Below, one piece after another: positions 52,321 through 62,043 of a DNA stretch of 64,000 nucleotides. Every line of letters begins with the position of its first letter. Position 1 is the stretch's first letter. The stretch is from Chitinophaga pollutisoli (GTDB lineage Bacteria; Bacteroidota; Bacteroidia; Chitinophagales; Chitinophagaceae), in the NCBI RefSeq assembly GCF_038396755.1, contig NZ_CP149822.1, positions 372,001-436,000 on the forward strand. The letters run 5' to 3'. The position numbers were made by a program, and so were the translations under genes. The notes under the pieces were generated by a model. It made no database searches and was not told where the DNA came from. It was given only the letters and a program-made list of their open reading frames with translations.

Positions 52321-53568
52321 ATGGAAGAAAGGTATTCATTAGTAGACCACCCTGCCAGTTTCAAATCCAGGGGCCTCGGCCAGTTCGCCGATTCCGTATT
52401 GCCGCTCATCGACCAGTCGATCAGCCGGGATGCACCGGAGGCTGCTGTGGTGCAACAGATTGTTTCGAAGTACAAAGGCAAGAAAGTAGAATTCCTTACA
52501 GTGGCCGATAAAAAGGGCGACTTCAATCGCTCCACCATCGAAGTGATCGACTGGAACGAAGCCAAAAACAGGAAAGAAGATATCTTCAAAAGATTCCTGC
52601 AATCCCCGTTCACGAACGAATACCTGCCTTTCGGTTATCGCCTGACCGACGACGGGAAAGAATATCTCTATCTCGCCGAAACGCTCGACACACCCTCTCC
52701 CTGGGTGCGATCTTACGGCGAAGACAGCAGCAATACCTGGGTAGGCCACTACTACGGCAGCTCCCTGCGCAATTGCGCCATCATACCCTTTACACTTCCG
52801 GAGCAATACCTCAACCGGGATGCATTCGAAGTGGCATCGGAATTGGAAGCCCTCGCGCAGGAGAATAACGACGCCAGCATCAAAGCCGCCGGTTTCGAAA
52901 GCCTCGCGCATGTCAACTACGCCATCGAACGGGCGCGGCGCAGTGTGACCGTAGGCATCGCCGAAGCGCAGTCACTACTGGATGAGCAATCCAAAAAAAT
53001 GGAGGCAGCGATGAGCGAAAACATCGCCGCCGCCCAATCCGGCGGACTGCTCGACCCCATCAAAGGCATCAGCCTGGAGGATTGGGCCGCCGCGAACGTC
53101 CAGATTTCAAATGGCCGACCGCTCGCTGAAGTGTTGAAAGTCCTGGAAACGGAAAAACCTGTTTGGGATGAAGTATCGGCGGAATGGATGGCGCGGATGT
53201 CGCAAGACACTACGTTCGCGATTTCCAAAGTTTACGGCGACGCGTTCACCAATCCCAATATGGGCCGGTTTGCACAGGCAGGCGGCGGTGCGGCGCAGGG
53301 TTCGGGCGAAGCGGATAAAGTGAAGAACGATTTTGAGCTTTACATCAAGATCATGTGCCATCAGAATATGGCCAGCACGCAAGGGATCGACGCCGCGTCG
53401 GTGCTGAAGCAGTACGGATTGTCGGTGACGGATTGGAGCATGGTGGGAGCGCACTGGGCGCCGAAGATGGGCAGTGATCTTACCCTGGCAATGAAGATGT
53501 CGCCCCTGATGGAAAAATACAACGCGGAATTTGCCTCCGCAGGCACCGGAAGCGACATCAGCTTCTAA
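52321..53568 (+). CDS. Repeat-containing protein of unknown function, last gene of the SPFH cluster
   Basis: A 415-residue cytosolic protein without signal or membrane helix. The N-terminal 200 residues are mixed alpha/beta (EERYSLVDHPASFKSRGLGQ; YLPFGYRLTDDGKEYLYLAE). A helical linker (EAQSLLDEQSKKMEAAMSEN) leads to two copies of a ~65-residue repeat: WDEVSAEWMARMSQDTTFA at 282-300 and WSMVGAHWAPKMGSDLTLA at 372-390, 90 residues apart. No known domain recognised with certainty. It follows the SPFH gene by 53 bases and ends at a strong terminator, so it is part of the same transcription unit. Confidence 0.75.
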   Translation: MEERYSLVDHPASFKSRGLGQFADSVLPLIDQSISRDAPEAAVVQQIVSKYKGKKVEFLTVADKKGDFNRSTIEVIDWNEAKNRKEDIFKRFLQSPFTNEYLPFGYRLTDDGKEYLYLAETLDTPSPWVRSYGEDSSNTWVGHYYGSSLRNCAIIPFTLPEQYLNRDAFEVASELEALAQENNDASIKAAGFESLAHVNYAIERARRSVTVGIAEAQSLLDEQSKKMEAAMSENIAAAQSGGLLDPIKGISLEDWAAANVQISNGRPLAEVLKVLETEKPVWDEVSAEWMARMSQDTTFAISKVYGDAFTNPNMGRFAQAGGGAAQGSGEADKVKNDFELYIKIMCHQNMASTQGIDAASVLKQYGLSVTDWSMVGAHWAPKMGSDLTLAMKMSPLMEKYNAEFASAGTGSDISF

Positions 53569-53591
53569 GCATTGCATTGAAATTACAGGTC

Positions 53592-53625
53592 AACGGCCGC
53601 CTCCCCTCGGAGGCGGCCGTTATTG
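53592..53625 (+). terminator. Strong terminator of the SPFH cluster
   Basis: A perfect 13-bp stem (AACGGCCGCCTCC/GGAGGCGGCCGTT) with a four-base loop, 23 bases after the stop codon. The T-run is short, but the stem is very stable and may act in both directions. Confidence 0.8.
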
Positions 53626-53666
53626 TATTCCAATCAATAGTCAATGCAAAATCAATTTAGATAAGA

Positions 53667-54587
53667 CTACATCCAGCCGGCTTGTTGCATCCAGAACAGG
53701 CAGCGACCGAACCATTCACCGAACCCGAGATCTTTGAGGAATCCGTGCTCTCCTTTCTGGTAAATGTGCAGCGAACCCGGGATGTTATGCGCCCTGAGCG
53801 CCTGGTAAAACAGCAGGCTGTTTTTCTCCCCTACCACAGTATCATCGCCGGCATGCACGAGAAATGCAGGCGGCGTTTGGGCAGTCACTTGCAATTCGTT
53901 GGAAAACCAGCGCACTTGCGAAGGTGCGGGTGAAGGCCCCAGCAGATTGCGCCGCGAACCGGCGTGGCCAATGCTGTCGGTGAAACTGATGACGGGGTTA
54001 ATGAGGAGCATAAAATCGGGACGGAGGCTAACTCCGGGTTTGGCGCCGATAACCGGCCTGTCGAAGTGCGTACCTGCCGTAGCGGCGAGGTGCCCGCCGG
54101 CGGAAAAGCCCATGATGCCTACTTTTCGCGGATCAATCTTCCATTCTTCCGCGCGCTCCCTTACGATCTGAATGGCGCGCTGCGCATCCTGTAATGGAAC
54201 ATTAACCGGATCAGAGAAAAGCGCGGTGGAAGGAAGCCGGTATTTCAATACAAAAGCGGCGACTCCGGAACCGTTAAATGCTTTCGCCACATCACGGCCT
54301 TCGCGGTTGAGCAACAAAACACCATATCCGCCACCGGGGCAAATGATGACAGCAGTGCCGTTCTTCTTCCCTTCTTCCGGCAAAAACACTTCCAGCGTGG
54401 GTTCGGTAATGGAAGACACGAGCAGGCCTACTGTTTTGTCCGTCCGGATGTTCTCTTTCACCGTTGCAGCCGCGGGCAGCCAGCCGGGCGCCTTGCCGTC
54501 GTAGAGCGGCACTACCTGTTGCGCTGTTACTGAAAAAGGCGATGTAGCGAGTAAAATGAGCAGGCAGATGTTCCGGAAGTGAAGCAT
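53667..54587 (-). CDS. Secreted alpha/beta hydrolase, esterase type
   Basis: A 306-residue exported enzyme (signal peptide MLHFRNICLLILLATSPFSV). Oxyanion loop IICPGGGYGVLLLNREGRDV, nucleophile Ser in IMGFSAGGHLAAT, Asp in LVHAGDDTVV and His in QKGEHGFLKD complete the triad. It resembles acetyl-xylan esterase/BD-FAE type carbohydrate esterases. Last gene of the Gfo/Idh-IlvD-lactonase operon, 18 bases after the amidohydrolase. Its likely job is removing acetyl or similar groups from the sugar substrate. Confidence 0.88.
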   Translation of the reverse strand: MLHFRNICLLILLATSPFSVTAQQVVPLYDGKAPGWLPAAATVKENIRTDKTVGLLVSSITEPTLEVFLPEEGKKNGTAVIICPGGGYGVLLLNREGRDVAKAFNGSGVAAFVLKYRLPSTALFSDPVNVPLQDAQRAIQIVRERAEEWKIDPRKVGIMGFSAGGHLAATAGTHFDRPVIGAKPGVSLRPDFMLLINPVISFTDSIGHAGSRRNLLGPSPAPSQVRWFSNELQVTAQTPPAFLVHAGDDTVVGEKNSLLFYQALRAHNIPGSLHIYQKGEHGFLKDLGFGEWFGRCLFWMQQAGWM

Positions 54588-54605
54588 ATCGAGGAAAGTT
54601 AAAAA

Positions 54606-55436
54606 TTAATCCAGGCGATAAAAACGGGTGGCATTACCGTACCAGATTTTCTCCTGCACGGCAACGGGATAATCCGCGAGGATTTCCCGCAGTGCTTCGA
54701 CCCACTTTGCCCAATTGCCCGCAAGCAGCACCACCGGCCAATCCCCGCCGAACATGAGCCGATCTTCGCCAAAGCAGCTGATGGCATGATGAATATAAGG
54801 CGCGATTTCCTCCACTTGCCACTGATGCCATGCGGCTTCCGTGATAAGGCCGGAAAGTTTGGCTGCCAGGTTTGGAAACTTCGCCAGCATATCCATGTCC
54901 CGCTTAAAAACTTCCAGCTGTTTGCCTCTGATGGCGGGTTTTCCGAGATGATCGAGGATGAATTGCGTATCCGGACATTGCGTGATCATACGGGCTGTAT
55001 CTGCAAGCGCATGCGGCTGGGCGCTGATGTCCATACTAAGGCCGTGCAACGGCATCGCCCGCGCCGATTCCAGGAAAAGCGGGCTGCAACAGATGCCGGG
55101 GGAATCGTCGTACATCCTGCGGATACCCTTGACGAAGGGCTTGCCGGTAAACGCTTGCAGGGAAGCCGCTCCCTGTTCAAGTGCCGCGTATGCCACCATC
55201 CCGGCGATGCGCGGGTCCAGCGCGGCTTGTTCCAGCACCAGGTCCATTTCCGCCAGGTTTTCATCCGGCAGACACTCGCATTGGACGAATATCATCCTAT
55301 CCACTTCAAGCCCTGCCGTCGCCTGCCGGTACTGTTCCGTAAGAAAAGCGCCCTGCAGCTGCGGCAGTTCCTGCAGCCAGAGATAATGCAACCTTGCCGT
55401 ATCCCAGAGATGCAGGTGCGTATCGATCATCTTCAT
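54606..55436 (-). CDS. Amidohydrolase-2 family lactonase (fucono/rhamnonolactonase type)
   Basis: A 276-residue TIM-barrel metal-dependent hydrolase. The metal site is [10 protein letters not shown] (HxH), with His in [11 protein letters not shown] and Asp in [11 protein letters not shown]. These are the landmarks of the amidohydrolase-2 group that includes L-fucono-1,5-lactonase and L-rhamnono-lactonase. In this operon it would open the sugar lactone made by the dehydrogenase, giving the acid for the IlvD/EDD dehydratase. Start overlaps the restored IlvD stop (ATGA). Confidence 0.88.
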   Translation of the reverse strand: MKMIDTHLHLWDTARLHYLWLQELPQLQGAFLTEQYRQATAGLEVDRMIFVQCECLPDENLAEMDLVLEQAALDPRIAGMVAYAALEQGAASLQAFTGKPFVKGIRRMYDDSPGICCSPLFLESARAMPLHGLSMDISAQPHALADTARMITQCPDTQFILDHLGKPAIRGKQLEVFKRDMDMLAKFPNLAAKLSGLITEAAWHQWQVEEIAPYIHHAISCFGEDRLMFGGDWPVVLLAGNWAKWVEALREILADYPVAVQEKIWYGNATRFYRLD

Positions 55437-57159
55437 GAAGCCGTCTTTTTAACGGAAGGGTTTTTCTTTTTCAATATCCCGCCACCGTCGGTAACGCAGC
55501 CTTCCGAGGCAGAAGATACGGTAAGACAATATTTATACAAAATACCGGTGTCATATTTTAACGGGGGGCCGTCCACGCCGCGCGGCGACCGTCGATTTCC
55601 GCTTCACTCAATTGTACGCTGATGCTATTGTTTGTGGCATCGATGGAAATAATGTCGCCGTCCTTCAGCAGGGCGATTGTGCCGCCGTCGAAAGCTTCGG
55701 GGGTGATGTGGCCGATCACGAAACCGTGGGTGCCGCCGGAAAAGCGGCCGTCGGTGATCACTGCAACGGTATTGCCCAAACCCGCGCCCATCACGGCTGC
55801 CGTCACTTTCAGCATTTCCGGCATGCCCGGGCCGCCTTTCGGGCCTTCGTAGCGGATCACGATCACATCGCCTCTTTTCACTTCACCTTGCTCCAGCGAA
55901 CGGATGGCGCTGAATTCGTCGTTGTAGACGCGGGCGGGGCCTTCGAAAGTTTCGCCTTCCTTGCCGGTGATCTTGGCAACAGCCCCCTCCGGCGCCAGGT
56001 TCCCGAACAATATCTGCAAATGGCCGCTTTTCTTGAGGGGTTTGTCAAAAGGCATGAGGATACCGGACTCCAACGGCAATGGCGCAATGTTTTCATGGTT
56101 CTCCGCCAGTGTACGCCCCGTTACCGTCATGCAGTCGCCGTGGAGGTAGCCCGCGTTGAGCAGGGTTTTGATCACGGCGGGTATGCCGCCTGCGGCGTGA
56201 ACGTCTTCCATGAGGTATTTTCCGCTGGGCTTCAGGTCCGCCAGCAGCGGGGTGCTGTTGCTGATGCGCTGGAAGTCGGCCAGTTGAAGGTCCAGCCCGA
56301 TGCAGCGGGCGATGGCGATCAAGTGCAGCACAGCGTTGGTGGATCCGCCCAGCGCCATGGTGATCGTAATGGCGTTTTCGAAGGATTTTTTGGAAAGAAT
56401 GTCACTGGGTTTTATATCTTCCTGTAACAGGTGGTGCAAAGCCTTGCCCACCCGCAGGCATTCCTCCTTCTTTTCCTCGCTGACCGCGGGATTGGAGGCA
56501 CTGTACGGCAGGCTCAGGCCCAGGGCTTCAATAGCGGCCGACATCGTGTTGGCCGTGTACATCCCGCCGCAGGCGCCCGCGCCCGGACAGGCATTTGCAA
56601 TGATCCCCTCAAAATCCTCCACCGATAATTCCCCCGCAATCCGCTGTCCGTATGCTTCCAGTGTGGAAAGCACATTGATCTTTTTCCCCTTGTAATTACC
56701 GGAATGGATCGTACCGCCATAGACGAGGATCGACGGGCGGTTGAGCCGGCACATGGCCATCACGGCGCCGGGCATATTTTTGTCGCAGCCCATGACGGAC
56801 ACTACGCCGTCGTACCATTGCGCGCTCACTACGGTTTCTATCGAATCGGCAATGATATCGCGGGAAGGAAGGGAATAGCGCATGCCGGTGGTACCCATCG
56901 ACATGGCGTCGCTCACGCCGATGGTATTGAACATCATCCCCACCAGCCCCACATCTTCCATCCCCTGCTTCACCAGTTTCGACAGGTCGTTCAGGTGCAT
57001 GTTGCAGGGATTCCCCTCGAACCAGGAACTCACGATCCCGACCTGCGCTTTGCTGAAATCAGCTTTGGTAAGTCCGGTCGCATGGAGCATGGCGCGGGAA
57101 GAGGGCTGGCTGACATCTTCCGTCAGCACCCTGCTGTATTTGTTCATCTTGTTGTTCAT
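55433..57159 (-). pseudogene. IlvD/EDD-family dehydratase with a frameshift near the 3' end
   Basis: The uninterrupted frame is 533 residues (55558-57159). Family motifs are intact: GNPCNMHLN, the cluster Cys in [37 protein letters not shown] and [15 protein letters not shown]. It stops at RRAAWTAPR*, where the family continues. In the other frame the expected tail is present ([20 protein letters not shown], then SEGCVTDG), ending TGA at 55433 within an ATGA overlap with the next gene. The break is a run of six C on the coding strand (55563-55568); seven restores 575 residues. It dehydrates sugar acids or dihydroxyacids with an Fe-S cluster; in this operon a sugar-acid role is favoured. Confidence 0.9.
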
Positions 57160-57175
57160 AACGTTCTAATATTTT

Positions 57176-58276
57176 TCAGCGCATGGGTGAATAGGGAATG
57201 GTGGTACCGCCCTGGTCGCTGGACAGGTATGCGGCTTCCACCAGCTGCATAGTGCGCCAGGCGCTGTCGATGCTGTTGACAAGCACTGGGGCGGAACCTT
57301 CTGCGTAGCACAGCAGGTTGGCCATGGAGCCGGTGAATGCATCGGGGAACCAGGTGCCGTTCAACGCGACTGTCTTCCATTCCGGCGATTTCCCGGGTTC
57401 CAGCACAGCATACTCGAATGTATCCGGGACGCCGCTGGGGTAATCGAGGTTCATGCCAAGGGTTGTTCGGATGGCGCCTTTGGTGCCTTCGAGCTTGATA
57501 AAAGAATCCTGGTATTTCAACCCGAATTCGTGCCCGTGGTTGGTATTGACGAAAGCGCGGATGATATCGTCGTATTCCATCAGGATAACCGATCGCGTGG
57601 AAGCCAGCTGCATCATTTTCGGGTGTTTCAGCGTTTTGGCGTATACTTTGGCGGGGTCGCCGAAGAAGTACCGGATCATGTCCATGTAATGGATGCTATG
57701 ATAAAGCATTTCCATCCGCGGAATGCCAAACAGGAATTCCCATAGGTGCCAGGGATGGTAGATGTTCATTCGGATCTCCATGTCGTGCAGCTCCCCGATC
57801 AGGCCGTTTTCCACGACTTTTTTGGCGAGTTGCACCGCGGGGATGAAACGCATCTGGAAATTGACGGCGGCGGTAAAACCCTTCTCCCGGCAGATGCGCA
57901 CGATTTCTTCCGCCTCCGCGATGTTTTCACCCATAGGTTTTTGCATCATGACCACCGATTTCTGCGGCAGGCGGCTCAGCACACCCGGCAGCGCGGCAGC
58001 GGGTACCGCGATATCGTACACCGTTCCGGCCGGCATCGCCTGTACCATAGCGTCGATATCGGTAAACACGCGGGGGATATTGAATTCCAGGGCCAGCGCT
58101 TCCGCCTTTTCCGGCAAAGGATCGCAGATACCGGCAATAACCCAGCCCGCTTTCCGGTAGGCGGGCAAATGCGCGTCGCGCACGATGCCCCCGGCGCCAA
58201 TAACGGCGATGGGAGTGGCTTTTAGAGGCATCTGCGGAGCATAATCCATCTCTTCGGGTACCATGATATTCTTCAT
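57176..58276 (-). CDS. Gfo/Idh/MocA family oxidoreductase
   Basis: A 366-residue NAD(P)-dependent oxidoreductase. The Rossmann motif is IAVIGAGGIVRDAHLPAYRK; the EKP motif is changed to VMMQKPMGENI; the C-terminal domain contains NIYHPWHLWEFLFGIPRMEM, with conserved Trp and His. The EKP-to-QKP change keeps the Lys. It is the first gene of the operon with IlvD, lactonase and esterase, and probably oxidises the sugar to its lactone or keto form. It is divergent from the second AraC regulator, with 130 bases between. Confidence 0.88.
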   Translation of the reverse strand: MKNIMVPEEMDYAPQMPLKATPIAVIGAGGIVRDAHLPAYRKAGWVIAGICDPLPEKAEALALEFNIPRVFTDIDAMVQAMPAGTVYDIAVPAAALPGVLSRLPQKSVVMMQKPMGENIAEAEEIVRICREKGFTAAVNFQMRFIPAVQLAKKVVENGLIGELHDMEIRMNIYHPWHLWEFLFGIPRMEMLYHSIHYMDMIRYFFGDPAKVYAKTLKHPKMMQLASTRSVILMEYDDIIRAFVNTNHGHEFGLKYQDSFIKLEGTKGAIRTTLGMNLDYPSGVPDTFEYAVLEPGKSPEWKTVALNGTWFPDAFTGSMANLLCYAEGSAPVLVNSIDSAWRTMQLVEAAYLSSDQGGTTIPYSPMR

Positions 58277-58289
58277 TTAAACTGGTTTC

Positions 58290-58366
58290 AAAACTATCTA
58301 AAAAACAAGCGGTCCACCCATCCTTTGGGCGTTATTACCTATACTATTTTGACCAATATTTTGGCA
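58290..58366 (-). promoter_or_regulatory. Promoter and candidate operator of the Gfo/Idh-IlvD operon
   Basis: Minus-strand TAGTTTTG (58290-58297) is a TAnnTTTG box 14 bases before the Gfo start. Further upstream, two adjacent 12-bp near-repeats (ACTATTTTGACC and AATATTTTGGCA, 58343-58366) could be half-sites for the divergent AraC regulator. They differ from the shared element of region 2. Confidence 0.42.
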
Positions 58367-58406
58367 AATTCCACAAATAACTATCTTGTGGTACAGACAC
58401 CAACAT

Positions 58407-59276
58407 ATGAAAGCAATCCTTCAAAAAGTTCCTGTATTCACGGATTCCTCTTTCGCTGTGCAGGAATTCCGGTCCGCCCATTTTACGGCTCCCTGGCACT
58501 TCCACCCAGAATTTGAGCTGGTGCTGGTGATGCGGGGCACCGGGAAGCGGTTTGTGGGCGACCATATCTGCGATTTCTCACAAGGCGATCTCGTGCTGCT
58601 GGGCCCCAACATCCCGCACTGGTACCGTTGCGACGCGGCGCATTACGAACGCGATGCCGGGCTGGTAGCGGAATCCGTGGTGGTTCAATTTACCGCGGAG
58701 TTCCTGGGCGAGCGTTTCTTCGGCGTTCCGGAGGCATTGCAGGTGCGCAAACTCCTGGACAAATCCGTGCTCGGCATCGCCATAACCGGGGCCACGCGCG
58801 ACCGGGTGGCGGAGATGATGCTGCGCATCCGGCAGATAAGCGGTATGGAAAAGCTGTTGCATCTTCTGCAGTTATTGCACCAGATCAGCATCGGCGCCGG
58901 CGATCTGCACACACTCAGCAACCAGGGCGCCACCGGAACGCATATGCGGGATTCGGAACGCATCAACAAGATCTACGAATATGTCATGCAACACTTTACC
59001 CAACCTATTTCGCTTGACGACATCTCCGGTATCCTGAACATGTGCCCTTCGACTTTCTGCCGCTACTTCCGGAAGCACACCCGCAAAAATTTCACGCATT
59101 TCCTCAATGAAATCCGCATCGGGCATGCCTGCAAAATGCTCATCGAGGGCGATGTGAGCATAACCGAAATCTGTTTCATGAGCGGGTACAACAACATTGC
59201 GTACTTCAACCGTCAATTCAAAGCCATGAAACAGATGACGCCCAAAGCCTTCAAGCAGGCGTACAATAACCGGTAA
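58407..59276 (+). CDS. AraC-family transcriptional regulator (second)
   Basis: A 289-residue regulator and paralogue of the one at 32326. Cupin N-terminal domain with APWHFHPEFELVLVMRGTGK; two helix-turn-helix motifs at the C-terminus (PISLDDISGILNMCPSTFCR; SITEICFMSGYNNIAYFNRQ), ending FKAMKQMTPKAFKQAY. I chose the ATG at 58407 (MKAILQKVPVF), matching the paralogue's start. Divergent from the Gfo/Idh operon and convergent with GH78; probably activates the sugar-acid operon. Confidence 0.93.
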   Translation: MKAILQKVPVFTDSSFAVQEFRSAHFTAPWHFHPEFELVLVMRGTGKRFVGDHICDFSQGDLVLLGPNIPHWYRCDAAHYERDAGLVAESVVVQFTAEFLGERFFGVPEALQVRKLLDKSVLGIAITGATRDRVAEMMLRIRQISGMEKLLHLLQLLHQISIGAGDLHTLSNQGATGTHMRDSERINKIYEYVMQHFTQPISLDDISGILNMCPSTFCRYFRKHTRKNFTHFLNEIRIGHACKMLIEGDVSITEICFMSGYNNIAYFNRQFKAMKQMTPKAFKQAYNNR

Positions 59277-59283
59277 CTCGCAT

Positions 59284-62038
59284 CTATCTTCCAGCCGTTT
59301 CAAACACATAACTCCCCGATCCCACAGCAAACACCGCGCTCCCCTGCTCCGTACGTTGCGGCTGCACGGGCTTCCCGCTTTCCTTCACCACCGTACCAAA
59401 ACGTGTGGGGATGTGGATTTCCGCGGTCGTGTTGACGGGGATCTCCGCCCGTAGGGTAAACACGCCATTGCTGATCGTCCAGTGGCTGCCGATTTTACCG
59501 TATGGGCTCAGCACATCGCCTTTCGCGAAATTCAGATCCCCTGCGGGTTGCGGCTTCAGCGTGATTTTTCGGTACCCAGGCGCGGCGGGGTTGATGCCAA
59601 GCAGGGAAAGGTAAAACCAGTCGCCCACCGATCCGAACATGGGATGGTTTTGCGAGTAAGTGTTGTCGGAATATCGCCAGGTCTCCCACAAGGTGGTGGC
59701 GCCGTTTTCAATCATATGTCCCCAGCCCGGGAAGGTCCGCTGGTCGGCGATGCGGTAGGCCATGTCGTTCAAATCCCTTTCCCGCAGCACATCAAACATC
59801 ATTTTGGTGCCGAAAATACCTGTGGACAGGTGCCAATCCTTCCTTTCAAACGCTTTCACGAGCGCCGTTACCGATTTCTCCTCTTCCGCTTTTTCTGGTA
59901 TCCCCGCCCATAACGCGATGATCTGCGCGGTTTGTGTCCCTTTTTCAAATGTGCCGGTAGCAGATTGATAAAACCTATCTACAATCGCCCGGCGGATGTT
60001 TTCAAACAAGGCCGCATACTCCGCTGCTTCCGCTTCTTTTCCGAGGATAGCCGCGAATTCCGCCAGCATGGACGCATGCAGCGCGTAGAATACCGAAGCG
60101 GTAAGCGGGATGGCCCTTTCATCCAGCGACTCGTGATCGCCCAGGTCCTCAGTTTCGAATAGGTGATTCCGTGCGCGGGACGACAGGAATTTCAATTGTT
60201 TTTGCAAGGCCGGATAGTTTTCTTCCACGATGCGCCGGTCGCCGTAATGCGCGTACATTTTCTTCACCAGGTAAGGGAAACCAGCCTGGAAGCCCAGCGG
60301 ACCGGAATCATCCCCGGGACTGGCGTCTTTGATCCCGACGTAAGGCGCGGTTTCGGTGATGCCGCCCTGCGCGCGTTGCGCATCGGCGATGTCGCGGACG
60401 GTTTTTGTGTAGAACAGCGGCATTTGATAATGATGTATGAACGCGCCCGCGCTGCAGAAAATATCGCCCGGGTAGGCCAGTTTTTTCGCGCGCGGGGCAA
60501 TCAGATTGAACGCTGAAAACATTGCTAAGGAACGTCCATTGGATATTTTCATCCAGCCGGTTGAACATCGCGTTGGAGCTGGTGAAGTGGCCACCAGGCT
60601 GGAGGTCCGCATTCATCCGCAGGCCTACTATATCGCCAATGGCGGGTTTTCCCGGCCAGCCGGTCACTTCCACATACCGGAAGCCGTGGTAGGTGAAGCG
60701 CGGCGACCAGGTTTCCCGGCCTGCGCCCTTCAGCGTATACCGGTCTTCCTGCCACGCAACAGGCGGTGCGCCGGGGCCTCCGTTATTGTTTTTAATTTGC
60801 CCGGCAACTGAAGTCATGACGTTTATTTCCCCGTTCTTCAGCGTGTCTTCCCCGAAGCGGAGCACCACTTGCCGTCCGGCGGGGCCTTGTACATGGATGC
60901 GCACGACTCCCGCGAAATTCTGCCCCATATCGAGCAGATACACACCGGGTTTTACTTCCCGGATGCTGCGCGGCTGCAGTACTTTCGTTACCCGGATGGG
61001 TGGTTGCTGTTGCGCTTGCAATATTCCGTTGGGGCCTGTTACGGGAACAGCATCCTTCCAGCTGCCGGTGGGATTTGCCGCAGCCCAGTTCTTTACTTCT
61101 TTGCGCGCATCGTAATGCTCACCGAGATATACGTTGTTGCGAATTACCGGTCCTGGTGCGGTTTGCCAGGAATTATCGGTTGTGATAGCTTCCGTGGTGC
61201 CGTCGGCATAAGTGAGGCGGATCATCGCCTTTACGCAGGGTCTGCCGGTCGGGAGGAAATCGCGCCAGTTGCGGGCGCCCCAAAGCTGCAGCGGCAACGG
61301 ATTGTACCAACCATTTCCAACCATGATGCCGGCGGTATTCTGACCGGGTTGCATCAGCGCGGCAATGTCGTGCACGGCATACAAGACGCGCTTGTCGTAA
61401 GAAGTCCAGCCCGGATCCAGCACGTGGTCGCTTATTTTCTTACCATTGAGATAAGCTTCGTAATATCCCACCCCGCTGATGTACAACCGTGCGGCGGTTA
61501 CTTTTTTAGCCGGAAGGAAGGTTTTGCGGAACAGCGGCATCGGATCGTCTTTGTAAAAATCTTCCGGCTTTTCGAATTGCGGGCTGCCGTCGCCAATCCA
61601 TTCGCCCACCCATTCCCCGGATTGGAGCATAGCCGTTTCAAACCACTGCGGGGCGCTCCATGCCGAGGCTTTATCGTTGGCATCGTATACTTTCACCCGC
61701 CACCAGTATCGCGTGAAAGACTGAAGGGCTGCGCCGTTGAAGGTGATATGAATATTTTCTGAAGATGTAATTTTCCCGCTTTGCCAGACATCTCCTTTTA
61801 ATGCGCGCGCATTTCCGGCGGAGCTGCTGACGATGATTTCGTATGCCGTTTGCCGGAGGTTGCGGCCCGTGCCCGTGAGCGTCCAGCTGAGCCGGGGCTT
61901 TTGGATATCAATCCCCAGCGGCTGCGCCTGGTACTCGCAAGTCAGCTGCGCGGGCCTTATTCCTCCCTGTTGAGCCGATGCGTTGCCCAATGGCCACAAT
62001 ACGACCGCCAGCGCCAACATAATATTTCTTATCTGCAT
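59284..62038 (-). pseudogene. Alpha-L-rhamnosidase, GH78, interrupted by a frameshift
   Basis: The N-terminal frame (62038 to about 60490) has a signal peptide (MQIRNIMLALAVVLWPLGNA), beta-sandwich domains (RLSWTLTGTGRNLRQTAYEI; AARLYISGVGYYEAYLNGKK) and the catalytic-domain start SVQSDCPAREK. The (alpha/alpha)6 barrel continues in another frame (YPGDIFCSAGAF to 59284), with TFPGWGHMIENGATTLWETW and the C-terminal beta domain. The break is a run of six A on the coding strand (60481-60486); five would give REKLAYPGD, matching the GH78 motif DCPxREKxGxxGD. Restored length is about 917 residues. It releases alpha-L-rhamnose. It ends the operon with GH43 and DUF4998 genes. Confidence 0.92.
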
Positions 62039-62043
62039 GGTTC

